Source of the DNA: Acidobacteriota bacterium | GTDB lineage: Bacteria > Acidobacteriota > Thermoanaerobaculia > Thermoanaerobaculales > Thermoanaerobaculaceae | Direction: 5' to 3' | NCBI GenBank assembly: GCA_003133645.1 | Contig: PKYI01000033.1 | Span: forward strand, 21,385-85,384 | DNA length: 64,000 nt | Shown here: one piece after another, positions 1 through 10,354 of the stretch | How positions within the stretch are numbered: the first letter of the stretch is position 1 | How the letters are laid out: the number at the start of each line of letters is the position of its first letter | Program-made: the position numbers and the translations under genes | Notes under the pieces: model-generated | What the model was told of the DNA's origin: nothing | Database searches by the model: none | Seen by the model: only the letters and a program-made list of their open reading frames with translations

Positions 1-448
1 TTTCGAGCAGCGCCGGGTCGTGGCCGAACTCCATACCGCCGGCGGTCACGTTCGGGCAGGAGACGTTGAGCTCGTAGGCGGCGACGCCTGCCTCGCGCTC
101 GCAGCGCGCGATGACCTCGAGGTACTCCTCCATCCGCGCGCCGAAGACGTTGACCGCGACGACGGCGCCGCGCGCGCGCAGCAGCGGCAGCGCGTCGCGG
201 CAGAACGCCTCGACGCCGATGTTCTGCAGGCCGATCGCGTTGATCATGCCGGCCGCCGTCTCGACGATGCGCGGCATCGGGTTGCCGGGGCGCGGCTGCG
301 GCGAGAGCCCCTTGGAGACCACCGCCCCCAGCCGCTCCGGAGGGCAGAAGTCGATCAGGTCGAGGCCGTATCCGAACGTGCCGGAAGCCGCCATGACCGG
401 GTTGGCCAGGCGCACGGCGCCGACCGAGGTCGCCATGCGCACGCTCAC
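1..448 (-). CDS. pyrD: Dihydroorotate dehydrogenase catalytic subunit, 3' part outside window (partial)
   Basis: Reverse-strand translation contains ...GLSPQPRPGNPMPRIVETAAGMINAIGLQNIGVEAF...AYELNVSCPNVTAGGMEFGHDP; GTGA overlap with pyrK stop. Confidence 0.85.
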   Translation of the reverse strand, partial: MSVRMATSVGAVRLANPVMAASGTFGYGLDLIDFCPPERLGAVVSKGLSPQPRPGNPMPRIVETAAGMINAIGLQNIGVEAFCRDALPLLRARGAVVAVNVFGARMEEYLEVIARCEREAGVAAYELNVSCPNVTAGGMEFGHDPALLE

Positions 449-1260
449 GCCGACCACCTCGCCGCCAGGCGCGAGGCCGGAAACACTGGCCCCTCCTTGC
501 ACGACGGCACGAACTGGCCGTCCGCCAGCTCCACGACGCAGCCGAGGCAGACGCCGACGCCGCACCCCATCGGTTCCTCGAGCGACAGCTCGGCATCGAG
601 TCCGCGCTCGCGGGCGAGCCGCGCCAGCGCGCGCAGCATCGGGTTGGGGCCGCAGGCGAGGGCGCGCGCGTACCGCCGCCCGCCCGCGAGGCGGCGTTCG
701 AGCGCCGCGGTGACGAAGCCGGCCTCGCCGGCGCTGCCGTCGTCGGTCGTGCACACGAGCTCGCCGCCGGCGGCCGCGGCCGCGCTCCGGCAGTGCTCCA
801 CCTCCAGCAGCTCCGCCGCCGTCGCGGCGCCGAGGTAGAGGTCGAACGCCGTCCCCTGCGCGGCCAGCAACTCGGCAGCGAAGAGCAGCGGCGGCAGCCC
901 GATCCCTCCCGCGACGAGCGCCAGCGGGCCCTCCTCGCCGGGGGCGAGCGTGAAACCGTTGCCCAGGGGGGCCAACAGGCGCAACTCGGCGCCCAGCGGG
1001 GCGCGGCGCAGCAGCGCGCTGCCCCGCCCGATCTGCTTGACCATCAGCTCCACGATCGTGACGCCTTCGCGCCTGGCCACGCCGGCGATCGAGAACGCCC
1101 GCCGCAGCAGCGGGTCGAACCCCTCGCCGCACGCCACCATCCCGAACTGGCCGGGGACCGCGGCGAGCGGCTCCGGCGTCGTGAGGGCGATGCGAAAGCA
1201 GGTGGGAGAAAGGTCGGTGCGCGCAGCCACGCGTACGGCCAGGTCGCGACGGGCTATCAT
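445..1260 (-). CDS. pyrK: Dihydroorotate dehydrogenase electron transfer subunit PyrK
   Basis: FAD/NAD reductase-like fold plus C-terminal EEPMGCGVGVCLGC 2Fe-2S cysteine motif; overlaps pyrD. Confidence 0.88.
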   Translation of the reverse strand: MIARRDLAVRVAARTDLSPTCFRIALTTPEPLAAVPGQFGMVACGEGFDPLLRRAFSIAGVARREGVTIVELMVKQIGRGSALLRRAPLGAELRLLAPLGNGFTLAPGEEGPLALVAGGIGLPPLLFAAELLAAQGTAFDLYLGAATAAELLEVEHCRSAAAAAGGELVCTTDDGSAGEAGFVTAALERRLAGGRRYARALACGPNPMLRALARLARERGLDAELSLEEPMGCGVGVCLGCVVELADGQFVPSCKEGPVFPASRLAARWSA

Positions 1261-1271
1261 GCGGCGCCATT

Positions 1272-2930
1272 ATGCGTCACCTCCGCCGCCTTGGCCACAG
1301 TGTGGCGGCCGGCGCGGTCGCCGGCGCCGCGCTGGCGCCGCTCCAACTCCTGCTCTGGCCCGAGGTGGTGCTGCCGCCACTGAAGATCGCCCTCGCGTTC
1401 GCGGCCTGGACGAGCTGGGGGGCGCTGTGGATCGGCGGGGCGCTGTTCGCGCTCACCGAGGTGGCAGGGGTCTTCATGCCCTACCTCGGCGCCAGCCGGG
1501 GGGTCAGCATCGGCCTCTGGCGCTGGCTGATGACGGTCGTCGCCTTCCTGGGTGCGGCCGCCGCCTGGTGGAACCGCGAGGAGACCCGCGACCTCCTCCT
1601 CAAGGACAACCGCCACGCCCTGGCGTGGGCGGGCTCGGTCGCCGCCCTGTTCTGGATCTCGTTCCTGGTGCAGGCCATCCGCCGGCGGCCGCGGCATCAC
1701 GCGCTGGCGCGCGCAGCGGTTTCCGCAGGGGTGCTCGTGGGGTGGCTGTGGGGGATCTGGGCCGTCGCGCCGCGCCTCACCTCCGAGGCCGCGACGGTCG
1801 AGCCGCCCCGCTTCGCGCCCGCGCACCGGCTGCTCTTCGTCTCGTGGGAGGGGGCGGACCTGCCCTGGCTCCTCCCCGCGATGGAGCGCGGCGACATGCC
1901 GTTCCTGCACGCATGCTGGGATGGCGGCGCCTGGGGTCAGCTCCGCACCGTGCACCCCTACACCCGCTCCGCCACCCTCGCGACGCTGGTCACCGGGTGC
2001 GCCCCGGCGGTGCACGGCATCCTCGGCCGCAGCTCGTACCGCATCCCCTGGCTGACGCCCGGCCCCGTCACCCTTCTACTCGTCGGGCCCTGGCCGGCAC
2101 CGCACCAGCTCCCCTGGTGGGGGTGGAGGCGCACCCCCGAGCTCGCACCGCAGCGGGCCACGCTTTGGCAGATCCTGATGGCCACCGGCCGCAAGGTCGG
2201 CCTGGTGGGGTGGCCGAGCTACGCGCACGGCACCTGGACCGTACCGCGCCCCTCGACGGCCCAGGCCGTCCGCGCGGCGGCGCTCGACTCCGATCTCAAG
2301 GCCTCGCTCGAGCCCGCGCTGCGCGCCGACTCGCGGCTCGCCGCGGACACGCGCGGTTCCTTCGGCCTCGCGGCGGCGATCGGGGCGGTCGCGCAGCGGC
2401 GGGCTCGCGCCCACCCGGTGGACGCCCTCGCCGTGGACTTCGAGCTGGCCGCCCACCTGCGCCCGCGCTGGACCGCCGAGGAGCCCGGCAGTCCGGAGGA
2501 CGTGCTGCACCTCGCGGCGCGCCTGCTCGACGAGCAGCTGCGCACGCTCTGGCTACTGATGGGGGAGGACACCCTGCTCGTCGTGGTCTCGCCGTACGGC
2601 CTGGCGCCGCCGTCGCCGTGGCAGCGCCTGATCCACTTGGGCACCCCGCTGCGCCGCTGGCACGTGACCCCTACCGATTCCCCGGACGGCTTCGTCTTCT
2701 TCTACGGCCCCGGCGTGCGCCCGGGCGCCCGCCTGCGCGGCGGGCGTCTCGCCGACGTCACCTCGACGGTCCTGTACCTCCTCGAGCTCCCGGTCGCCCG
2801 CGACATGGCCGGCCGCGTCATGCTCGAGGCGGTCACCGACGAGCGCGCAGCCACCGTGCCGCTGCGCCTCGTCCCCAGCTACCCGGCGCCCGACGGCGGC
2901 GCCAGCCGGCCCGCCGCTACGGCGCCGTGA
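1272..2930 (+). CDS. Membrane protein with alkaline-phosphatase-superfamily (type I phosphodiesterase-like) domain
   Basis: N-terminal TM helices then FVSWEGADLPWL...TRSATLATLVTGCAPAVHGILG motif. Confidence 0.65.
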   Translation: MRHLRRLGHSVAAGAVAGAALAPLQLLLWPEVVLPPLKIALAFAAWTSWGALWIGGALFALTEVAGVFMPYLGASRGVSIGLWRWLMTVVAFLGAAAAWWNREETRDLLLKDNRHALAWAGSVAALFWISFLVQAIRRRPRHHALARAAVSAGVLVGWLWGIWAVAPRLTSEAATVEPPRFAPAHRLLFVSWEGADLPWLLPAMERGDMPFLHACWDGGAWGQLRTVHPYTRSATLATLVTGCAPAVHGILGRSSYRIPWLTPGPVTLLLVGPWPAPHQLPWWGWRRTPELAPQRATLWQILMATGRKVGLVGWPSYAHGTWTVPRPSTAQAVRAAALDSDLKASLEPALRADSRLAADTRGSFGLAAAIGAVAQRRARAHPVDALAVDFELAAHLRPRWTAEEPGSPEDVLHLAARLLDEQLRTLWLLMGEDTLLVVVSPYGLAPPSPWQRLIHLGTPLRRWHVTPTDSPDGFVFFYGPGVRPGARLRGGRLADVTSTVLYLLELPVARDMAGRVMLEAVTDERAATVPLRLVPSYPAPDGGASRPAATAP

Positions 2931-2945
2931 CCGGCGTGAAACCGC

Positions 2946-5069
2946 TTACTTCGACTTCTCGAACACCTGGTTGCGCAGGAACTTCTCCGGGTCCCACGGC
3001 GCCGGTCCGCCGCCCAGGTAGCGGTGGAACCAGTCGAGGTGGAGGTCGTAGTAGAACGCCATCTCGTACCACGACGGCCAATGCCCGGACTTGGAGAGCA
3101 CGACGAGGCGCGACGGCACCTTCATCTCCTGCAAGTCGGTGAAGAACTCCAGCGACTGGATGTACGGGACGCGGTAGTCGCGCTCGCCGGTGACCACCAG
3201 GCACGGCGTCTTGAAGCTCGGCACGGACTCCGACGGCGACCACGTGCGGTACTCCGGGCTCGTCCACGGCTCGCCGCCGAGGTCGTGTTCGGGGAACCAC
3301 AACTCCTCGGTGGCCGAGTGCATGGCGCGCAGGTCGTACACGCCCATCATCGCGGCGATCGCCTTGAACCGGTCGGTATGCCCCTCGAGCCACATCATCA
3401 TGGTGCCGCCGTACGACCACCCCATCGCGCCGATGCGCGAGGCGTCCACGTAGGGCAGCTTCGCCAGCGCGTCGGCCACGGCCATGACGTCCTCGTAGAC
3501 CTTCCCGCCCCAGTCGCGCGTGATCCCGTCGGTGAACGCCTGGCCGTAGCCGGTGGAGCCGGTCGGGTTGGGGAACGCCACGACGTAGCCGGCGCCCGGG
3601 TAGACCTGCCAGTCGCCGCGGTAGGCGTCGGCCCACTGTGACTGCGGCCCGCCGTGGACGTTGAGGATGAGCGGGTACTTCTTGGCCGGGTCGAACCCGT
3701 GCGGCTTGACGATGAACACCTGGATGCGGCGGCCGGCGGGCCCGTCCACCCAGATCGCCTCGGCGGGCCGGACGTCCACCTCGGCGAGGAGCGCGTCGTT
3801 CTGGTGTGTGAGCTTGACCCGCTGCGCTCCGTCCAGGGCGCTGCGGTAGATCTCGGCGGGCTCCCCGACCGAGCGGCGGGCGTAGGCGACGCCGCCGGGG
3901 AGAAACTGCCACGCATCGATGGTGGCGTCGGCGAGCAGCGGGCGGACCGCGCCGGAGGCGACGTCGAGCTCGAACAGCGGCGTGCGCCCCTCGACCTCGG
4001 CCTGGAAGACGATGCCCTTCCCGTCGGGGAGCCAGTGGAAGTCGTCGATCCAGTTGCGGAACGCCTCGGTGAGGACGCGGTGCGTCTTCGTCGCGCGGTC
4101 GTACACCGCGAGCCGGAACAGGTCCGACTCGTAGCCGGGGACGTGCTGCGTGCGGTAGGCGATGAGGCGGCCGTCCGGGGAGTACGCTGGGGAGCCGTCC
4201 CACGCCGGGTTCGCCGCGGTGATGTCGGTCGCGGACCCCGGTTTGCCGGCCTCGTCGATCGGCACGGTCCAGAGGTCGGCGTTGGTGGAGCGGGCGGGGA
4301 CGGCGTCGTGGTTGGAGACGACCACGAGCTCGCGGGAGTCGGGCGCGAACGCGACGCCGGACTCGCCGCCGAGGCTGAACGTCGGCGCGTCGAAGGCGCC
4401 CGGCGTCAGGTCGGTGATCGCTCCGTCCGCGACCTTCACCAGCAGCACGTGGCTGTAGGTGCCGTCCCGCCACGACGTCCAGTGGCGGTAGAGGAGCGAG
4501 TCCGCCATGTGGGCGTGCAGCGGGCCGTCGCTCCACGCCTTGGAGATCTTCTCGTTGCACGCCGCGTCGGCGCCGCACTCCGGGTAGACCTCGGAGGCGA
4601 CCGCAATGAAGCGCCCGTCGGGGGACCACACCGGGTCGGACACGCCCATCGGGAACGTCGTGAGCTGGCGCGCGTCACCGCCGTCGAGCGGCAGGAGGAA
4701 GAGTTGGGTCTCGTCCCCACTCCGGTCGGAGAGGAACGCGATGCCGGCGCCGTCCGGGGACCAGCGCGGCGAGACGTCCTTGTGCTTCCCCTGGGTGAGC
4801 GGGCGGTCGCCACTGCCGTCGGCCGCCATGATGCGCAGCTCCGACCACTGCTTCGCCGCGGCGAGGTCGGTGTGGCCCGCCACGTAGACGATGCGGCGGC
4901 CGTCGGGGCTGACCTGCGGGTCGGAGACTCCGACCACGCGGTAGTGATCCGCGATCGTGAACGCCTTCTTTTCGGCCCGCGCGACGGTGCTCGAGACGAG
5001 AAGCACCAGAACCGTGACCAGGACGAGCTTTCCGTGTCTCATCGTTCCTCCCCGGGGGGCGGCCGGCAT
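2946..5069 (-). CDS. S9 family peptidase (prolyl oligopeptidase / acylaminoacyl peptidase type) with signal peptide
   Basis: WD40-like TolB blades, then GAMGWSYGGTMMMW nucleophile motif. Confidence 0.85.
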   Translation of the reverse strand: MPAAPRGGTMRHGKLVLVTVLVLLVSSTVARAEKKAFTIADHYRVVGVSDPQVSPDGRRIVYVAGHTDLAAAKQWSELRIMAADGSGDRPLTQGKHKDVSPRWSPDGAGIAFLSDRSGDETQLFLLPLDGGDARQLTTFPMGVSDPVWSPDGRFIAVASEVYPECGADAACNEKISKAWSDGPLHAHMADSLLYRHWTSWRDGTYSHVLLVKVADGAITDLTPGAFDAPTFSLGGESGVAFAPDSRELVVVSNHDAVPARSTNADLWTVPIDEAGKPGSATDITAANPAWDGSPAYSPDGRLIAYRTQHVPGYESDLFRLAVYDRATKTHRVLTEAFRNWIDDFHWLPDGKGIVFQAEVEGRTPLFELDVASGAVRPLLADATIDAWQFLPGGVAYARRSVGEPAEIYRSALDGAQRVKLTHQNDALLAEVDVRPAEAIWVDGPAGRRIQVFIVKPHGFDPAKKYPLILNVHGGPQSQWADAYRGDWQVYPGAGYVVAFPNPTGSTGYGQAFTDGITRDWGGKVYEDVMAVADALAKLPYVDASRIGAMGWSYGGTMMMWLEGHTDRFKAIAAMMGVYDLRAMHSATEELWFPEHDLGGEPWTSPEYRTWSPSESVPSFKTPCLVVTGERDYRVPYIQSLEFFTDLQEMKVPSRLVVLSKSGHWPSWYEMAFYYDLHLDWFHRYLGGGPAPWDPEKFLRNQVFEKSK

Positions 5070-5228
5070 CCCGCCGGAGCAGGCGCCGCCGGCCGCACGC
5101 AGCCGGAATGCTAATCCACCTGCCGTCGCCCATGCGACCCGCCACCGTGCGACCTCGCTCCTGGATGCACGGTCCCGAATCGGCTATTCTTGCAGCATCG
5201 TCAGAATCGGATCGGAAGGGAGGCAACG

Positions 5229-5666
5229 ATGCTCAAAGAGTTCAAAGAGTTCGCCATGCGCGGCAACGTCATGGACATGGCCATCGGCATCGTCATCGGC
5301 GTCGCGTTCGGGCGTATCGTGACCTCGCTGGTCAACGACGTGCTGATGCCGCCGATCGGCCTGATCCTCGGCAAGGTCGACTTCTCGAGCCTGTTCATCA
5401 ACCTCTCGGGGACCTCGTACCCCACCCTTGCGGAGGCCAAGAAAGCCGGCGCGGCGGTGATGGCGTATGGCGCCTTCTTGAACACCATCCTGGACTTCGT
5501 CATCGTGGCGTTCGTCATCTTCTTGCTCATCAAGCAGCTCAACCGCCTGAAGAAGCCCGCTCCGGCGGCGCCGCCGGCAACCAAGGACTGCCCTTTCTGC
5601 CTGTCGGCGATTCCGATCAAGGCGACGCGCTGCCCCCACTGCACCTCGCAGCTCTCGGCCAGTTGA
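5229..5666 (+). CDS. mscL: Large-conductance mechanosensitive channel MscL with C-terminal zinc-ribbon-like tail
   Basis: [44 protein letters not shown]; tail [18 protein letters not shown]. Confidence 0.95.
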   Translation: MLKEFKEFAMRGNVMDMAIGIVIGVAFGRIVTSLVNDVLMPPIGLILGKVDFSSLFINLSGTSYPTLAEAKKAGAAVMAYGAFLNTILDFVIVAFVIFLLIKQLNRLKKPAPAAPPATKDCPFCLSAIPIKATRCPHCTSQLSAS

Positions 5667-5677
5667 AAAATGAAACA

Positions 5678-6811
5678 ATGAGGTACCAGGTACCTAAAAT
5701 GCGACACAACGTCCCGCTCGGCAGGATCATCGGAATACCGATTGGCCTCGACCTCTCCTGGTTCCTCATTTTCGGCCTGCTCACCTGGTCGCTGGCGGCC
5801 AGCTACTACCCGGCGGAGTTCCACGGCTGGACGCCCGCGCTGTACTGGATCACGGGCGCGGCGACCGCGCTCCTGCTGTTCGCCAGCGTGCTCTTGCACG
5901 AGCTTGGGCACTCGGTCGTGGCGCTGTGCTACAAGATTCCGGTCCGCAGCATCAACCTGTACATCTTCGGAGGCGTGGCCGAGATCGGCGCCGAACCGCC
6001 ATCCGCGAAGGCCGAGCTGGCCATCGCGATCGCCGGGCCGATCGTGAGCCTTGCCCTCGCGGCTCTCTTCACGCTGGCAAAGCCCTTCGCGGCCGCCAGC
6101 GCCCCTCTGTTTGGCATAGCCAAGTACCTTGCCTACATGAACACGGCTCTGTTCGTGTTCAACCTCATCCCGGGCTACCCGCTCGACGGCGGGCGCGTCT
6201 TCCGCGCCGCCGTGTGGGGGTACACCCACAACCTCCGCCGCGCCACGTTGATCGCCGCCAGCGTCGGCCGCTTCTTCGGGTTCGTCTTCATCTTCGTCGG
6301 CGTCTGGCAGGTGTTCGCCGGCAACCTGGGCGGCCTCTGGATGGCGTTCATCGGCTGGTTCCTCGACAACGCGGCGTCCGCCCAGGTCCACCAGTTGGCG
6401 TTCCAGGGCGTGCTCGCCGGCCACACCGTGTCGCAGGCCATGGGCGGGCGCTGCACCGCCGTGCCTGCGGAGCTGACGCTGCAACAACTGGTCGACGAGC
6501 ACATCCTGGCCGGCGGCCAGCGTTGCTTCCTCGTCAACCGCGGCGAGGAGACCGTCGGCCTCATGACCCTGCACCGGATCAGGGACGTGCCCCGCGCCCA
6601 GTGGCCGACCACGCGCACCGCCCAGGTCATGCTCCCGATGGAGAACCTCAAGCGCATCGGTCCCGACACCGACCTATGGGGCGCGCTGCAGGAGATGGAC
6701 CGCGACGGCGTCAACCAGCTCCCGGTGATGACCGACGCCCGCGTCGTCGGCATGCTCACCCGCGAGGACGTCGTCACCTTCCTCCGCACACTGCGCGAGC
6801 TCGGCGGCTGA
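5678..6811 (+). CDS. Site-2 protease family (M50) metalloprotease with CBS domains
   Basis: HELGHSVVAL zinc motif, NLIPGYPLDGGR motif, C-terminal CBS pair. Confidence 0.88.
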   Translation: MRYQVPKMRHNVPLGRIIGIPIGLDLSWFLIFGLLTWSLAASYYPAEFHGWTPALYWITGAATALLLFASVLLHELGHSVVALCYKIPVRSINLYIFGGVAEIGAEPPSAKAELAIAIAGPIVSLALAALFTLAKPFAAASAPLFGIAKYLAYMNTALFVFNLIPGYPLDGGRVFRAAVWGYTHNLRRATLIAASVGRFFGFVFIFVGVWQVFAGNLGGLWMAFIGWFLDNAASAQVHQLAFQGVLAGHTVSQAMGGRCTAVPAELTLQQLVDEHILAGGQRCFLVNRGEETVGLMTLHRIRDVPRAQWPTTRTAQVMLPMENLKRIGPDTDLWGALQEMDRDGVNQLPVMTDARVVGMLTREDVVTFLRTLRELGG

Positions 6812-6836
6812 TCGCGGCCGGCGCTTCGACCGCCGT

Positions 6837-7628
6837 TCAGGAAGGAGGGCCGTGGGGCGTCGAGGGTCCCCACGTCCAGTAGAGGCCCAGGTAGGCGACG
6901 GTGTGGCGCTCGCCGCGAACAGTGTGGCCCGCGCTGAAGAGAAGGCTGAAGCCCGGAGTGAAGTTGAGGGAGCCCCCCAGGTCGGCGATCGCGAAGCCGC
7001 GTTCGCCTTCCGCATCGGCGCCCTGAGCGAAGACCTCGCCGCCGAGGGTCAGTCTCTTGCCAAGGTCCCGTTGCAGCAGCCAGCCGGCGAACGTGTGGCT
7101 CCTCTGCCCGGGAGCGTGGTTGATGGTCCAGCCGCCGCCGCCGTAGGTGGTCCACGGGCCCCAGCTCTTCTGGATCCAAAGCGGGATCCTGAACCACGCG
7201 CGGCCGTTGCCGAGGCCGCGCGAGGCGTTCCCGGCCGGCAACTCGACCATCGGAAAGATCCCAATCTGGGGTCCGTGCTCGGTCTCCTGGAGAAAGCGAA
7301 ACTTGAAACCCAGCTCCACGTCACCCAACCCGGATTGCGTCCGGCTTCCGAACGACTGGCTCCACGCCCACGGCACGACCAAGTGGAGCTGGAGGTTCGG
7401 GGCCGCGCCCAGGTTGAACTCGACGGCGGGGCCCTGGATCTGCCTGGCGGCTGAGGAACGGTCGTAGCTGGAGAAGAGGTACGCCTCCCAGTGCCGGTAG
7501 TCCACCGGCTCGGGGTCGTCCGTCAGGAACGGCGGGCCGGCGAACGCGGGAGGCGCCAGGACGAGGGCGAGCAACACCAGCACACGCAGAACAACCAGGC
7601 AAAGGCACCTCGCCCCCGCTCGAGTCAT
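6837..7628 (-). CDS. Secreted/outer-membrane beta-barrel-like hypothetical protein
   Basis: Signal peptide (LALVLAPPAFAG) and alternating barrel-like sequence ending in YLGLYWTWG. Confidence 0.5.
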   Translation of the reverse strand: MTRAGARCLCLVVLRVLVLLALVLAPPAFAGPPFLTDDPEPVDYRHWEAYLFSSYDRSSAARQIQGPAVEFNLGAAPNLQLHLVVPWAWSQSFGSRTQSGLGDVELGFKFRFLQETEHGPQIGIFPMVELPAGNASRGLGNGRAWFRIPLWIQKSWGPWTTYGGGGWTINHAPGQRSHTFAGWLLQRDLGKRLTLGGEVFAQGADAEGERGFAIADLGGSLNFTPGFSLLFSAGHTVRGERHTVAYLGLYWTWGPSTPHGPPS

Positions 7629-7651
7629 GGGGCGCCCCCGCTCTCGCCCTC

Positions 7652-8113
7652 TCATCCGTCGAGGTCCCGCCGGCACCGCCGGTCGAGGGACCAGGGGCCC
7701 GGGCCCGACAGCAGAAGGAAGATGAGCGAGCAGAGCATGGCGAAGTCGGCCCGCGCGTCGCTCACCATGAACCAGAAGCCCTGCCCCGCGCGGAGCAGCT
7801 CCGGTACCTTGGTCGTGGCGATGGCCGTCAGGATGACCGCGAGGAGCGGAACCGCCGCCAGACGGGTCGCCAGCCCCAGGACGATCAAGAGACCGCAGAG
7901 GACCTCGAAGGTCCCGACGAAGTGCGCGGTGGCCCCCGGCCACGGGAACCCGATCCGCGTGAACCGCACGACGCCCATGTTGGGGTCGGTGAACTTAAGG
8001 ATGCCCTGGGTGAAGAAGATCAGCCCCACGGCGAGCCGGTCAACGAGGGTGCTCCGCGCCCCGGTGGTGGCGGCCGGAAGAAGAGGAAGGACCAAGCGTC
8101 GATCATGCCACAC
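7652..8113 (-). CDS. DoxX family membrane protein (start uncertain; frame stays open upstream)
   Basis: RLAVGLIFFTQGILKFTDPNMG...FVGTFEVLCGLLIVLGLATRLAAVPL. Confidence 0.75.
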   Translation of the reverse strand: MWHDRRLVLPLLPAATTGARSTLVDRLAVGLIFFTQGILKFTDPNMGVVRFTRIGFPWPGATAHFVGTFEVLCGLLIVLGLATRLAAVPLLAVILTAIATTKVPELLRAGQGFWFMVSDARADFAMLCSLIFLLLSGPGPWSLDRRCRRDLDG

Positions 8114-8387
8114 GCTCCCTTGCGCTTTGTCCAGGTGGACGGCGGCTGCTGCCCGGCTGAAGCCTGTTGCGGAAGCCACGAAACTCGCGGTTGACAGGGT
8201 CCATGCCCAGGTTCCTATAACGATAGGCATCAACGAGATCCACAATACTTCCATTCCCTCCCCGAATGGCGACGTGCCCGGACGGCAGGCGACTGGCCCG
8301 GCGGCCAACCTCGGCGACGCGTTCCGGCGCCGCGACCGAATCGCGTCGCTGCATTGCCTCGATGGAAACCACGCGAGCGGTCGGCGC

Positions 8388-10232
8388 TTACGAACGTGGC
8401 CCAGGCCTGCGTTCGTATACCCGGAGGCGATAGCCGCTTGCGGGAAAGACCTGCTGCGAGCGGAGCCGCCAGCGCGGGTCCGTCTCCATCGCGCGGCGCG
8501 CCGGGTCGAGCCAACCGGTCTCCTGCGTCCACCCCTCGCGCCAGGCTGAATCGTCCCGCTGGAGGTCAAGGATCAGCACGGCACTCACGTTGCTCCGTTG
8601 CGCAGCAATTTCCGGAAGGCGTTGGGGACCCGCGTCCCGCAACACTTGATCCGCCGAGCGCGGCACGTCGCTCGCTTCGAACGCACGCACAGACTGCCAG
8701 GCATCCCACTCGACGAGACCCGGGCTGAAGTCGTTCCAGTAGCCGGCGAGGACGGAACCGCGGGCGGTCGCCGCCGCTTGGGCAACCGCCGTCGCGACCG
8801 GGCGCAATGTGGCCGGCACGCTGTTCTCCACCAGGCCGGCGGTAAGGCGCCCTCGATCAATCGGAACGAAAATCGCGAGAATGAGGACGAGCGCGGCGGC
8901 GCTCGAGGCCACCAGGGTTCGGAGGCGAGGCGTGATCGGCCGCCTGATCACCCAGACGAGCGCGGTCGCCGCCGCGAGCCAGAGCAGCGGTACCAGCGGG
9001 AAGAGAAACCGCGTGAGCTTGTAGGGGTGGACCAGCGTGCCGATCAGGCCAAGGACAAGCGCCAGGACGACGACGCCGTTGGGTGGCGAGAGTCGAGGCC
9101 AGAGAACGACCGCGAGCACGACCAGGACGAGGCACGCCCCGCCCACCGCGACCGAGGGCGAGAATTCTTGGAGGAATGCACGGGGGTAGAACAGGGCGCC
9201 CGAGGGCGTCCACAGCGAGGGGCCTGCGTCACGGTTTTCGAGGACACGCACGAAACCGCGCGCGTGGGAAGGCGGGAGCATCCAGACCGCGATCGGCAGG
9301 AGGATGACCAGCGCAATCGCCCGCGGCCGCGGACCGGCCGTCGCATACCAGGCCTTGAGCCGCGCCCAACTCCGTCGCGGTCGGATGAGCGCGTGGGCGA
9401 GCACCAGGATGTAGAGGATGTAGAGCGGCGTGCCGAGTGAGATCGAACGGCTGGCTTGGCCGCTGGGGTCGTTCACTCGCCCGCCGAAGATGGCGAGCGC
9501 CAGTATCCCGGCGGCGTACGCGAGCAGGAAGATCCGCCACGGACGGCGCCAGGCGACCAACCTCAAACGCGTCACCGCCTGGGCGCGCAGGGCTGCCAGC
9601 GATCCGGCTGCGAGCCAAATCTCGGCGAGCACGAACGGCACGAGCCACGCCAGACCGTAGTTGAACTTGAGGAAGAACAGCAGCACCGCCGCCAGGCACG
9701 CGAGCGTGAAATCGCGCGGCGCGCTGCTGCGCAGCGAGCGCGCGTAGCTCCCCACGGCGAGAAACAGCAACAGCGCTCCAGGGATCTCGAGCATCACGAG
9801 CGTTCCAAAGAGCTGGAAGGCGGGGCTCACCGCAACCGAGGCCGCGACGAGGGCGCCGGCGAGGTCCCTGCCATCGCCGCCCACCTGTCGCCCGGCCCAG
9901 AAGCCGGCCATGATCGTGAGGACGAACAGCACGACCATCCCGCCGCTTGCCGTCCGATAGGTCGGGCCGAAGGGGACGAACGCCGTCGCTTCGATCAGCG
10001 GGAAGACCGGCCCCCACAGGTCGAGTTCCCCGACGGCCCGCGCGAAGTCGAGAGGGTCCAAATCCTTCACCGCGTGCGCCAGGTGGGCCCCCGCCGCGCC
10101 ATACTTGGCCATATCCCATTTGGGCAGCCCGTCCCACGAGGAGGCCAGCGCCCACAGCCCGGCGCCGGTGCGCACTGCAAGTGCGCCCACGAGGAGCCAG
10201 GTGAGCAGCACGAGTGCTCGCGCTACCCGCAT
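8388..10232 (-). CDS. Polytopic membrane glycosyltransferase-like protein (GT39/ArnT type)
   Basis: N-terminal TM then KWDMAKYGAAGAHLA acidic motif and multiple TM segments. Confidence 0.55.
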   Translation of the reverse strand: MRVARALVLLTWLLVGALAVRTGAGLWALASSWDGLPKWDMAKYGAAGAHLAHAVKDLDPLDFARAVGELDLWGPVFPLIEATAFVPFGPTYRTASGGMVVLFVLTIMAGFWAGRQVGGDGRDLAGALVAASVAVSPAFQLFGTLVMLEIPGALLLFLAVGSYARSLRSSAPRDFTLACLAAVLLFFLKFNYGLAWLVPFVLAEIWLAAGSLAALRAQAVTRLRLVAWRRPWRIFLLAYAAGILALAIFGGRVNDPSGQASRSISLGTPLYILYILVLAHALIRPRRSWARLKAWYATAGPRPRAIALVILLPIAVWMLPPSHARGFVRVLENRDAGPSLWTPSGALFYPRAFLQEFSPSVAVGGACLVLVVLAVVLWPRLSPPNGVVVLALVLGLIGTLVHPYKLTRFLFPLVPLLWLAAATALVWVIRRPITPRLRTLVASSAAALVLILAIFVPIDRGRLTAGLVENSVPATLRPVATAVAQAAATARGSVLAGYWNDFSPGLVEWDAWQSVRAFEASDVPRSADQVLRDAGPQRLPEIAAQRSNVSAVLILDLQRDDSAWREGWTQETGWLDPARRAMETDPRWRLRSQQVFPASGYRLRVYERRPGPRS

Positions 10233-10354
10233 GAGAGGAGGGGAACACCCACGTCGAATCCCCACAGATGGTACCTCGGCCGCGGCTTCGACGAGCGGTA
10301 TCCTGGAGCGGGGCCGAACCCCGGACCTGTGGCCAGTAGGGAAAGGAGCAGCGC

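Noticed and set aside
950-4629. Long ORFs 950..3142 (+) and 2917..4629 (-)
   Set aside because: Low-complexity Arg/Pro/Ala-rich shadow frames overlapping well-supported genes
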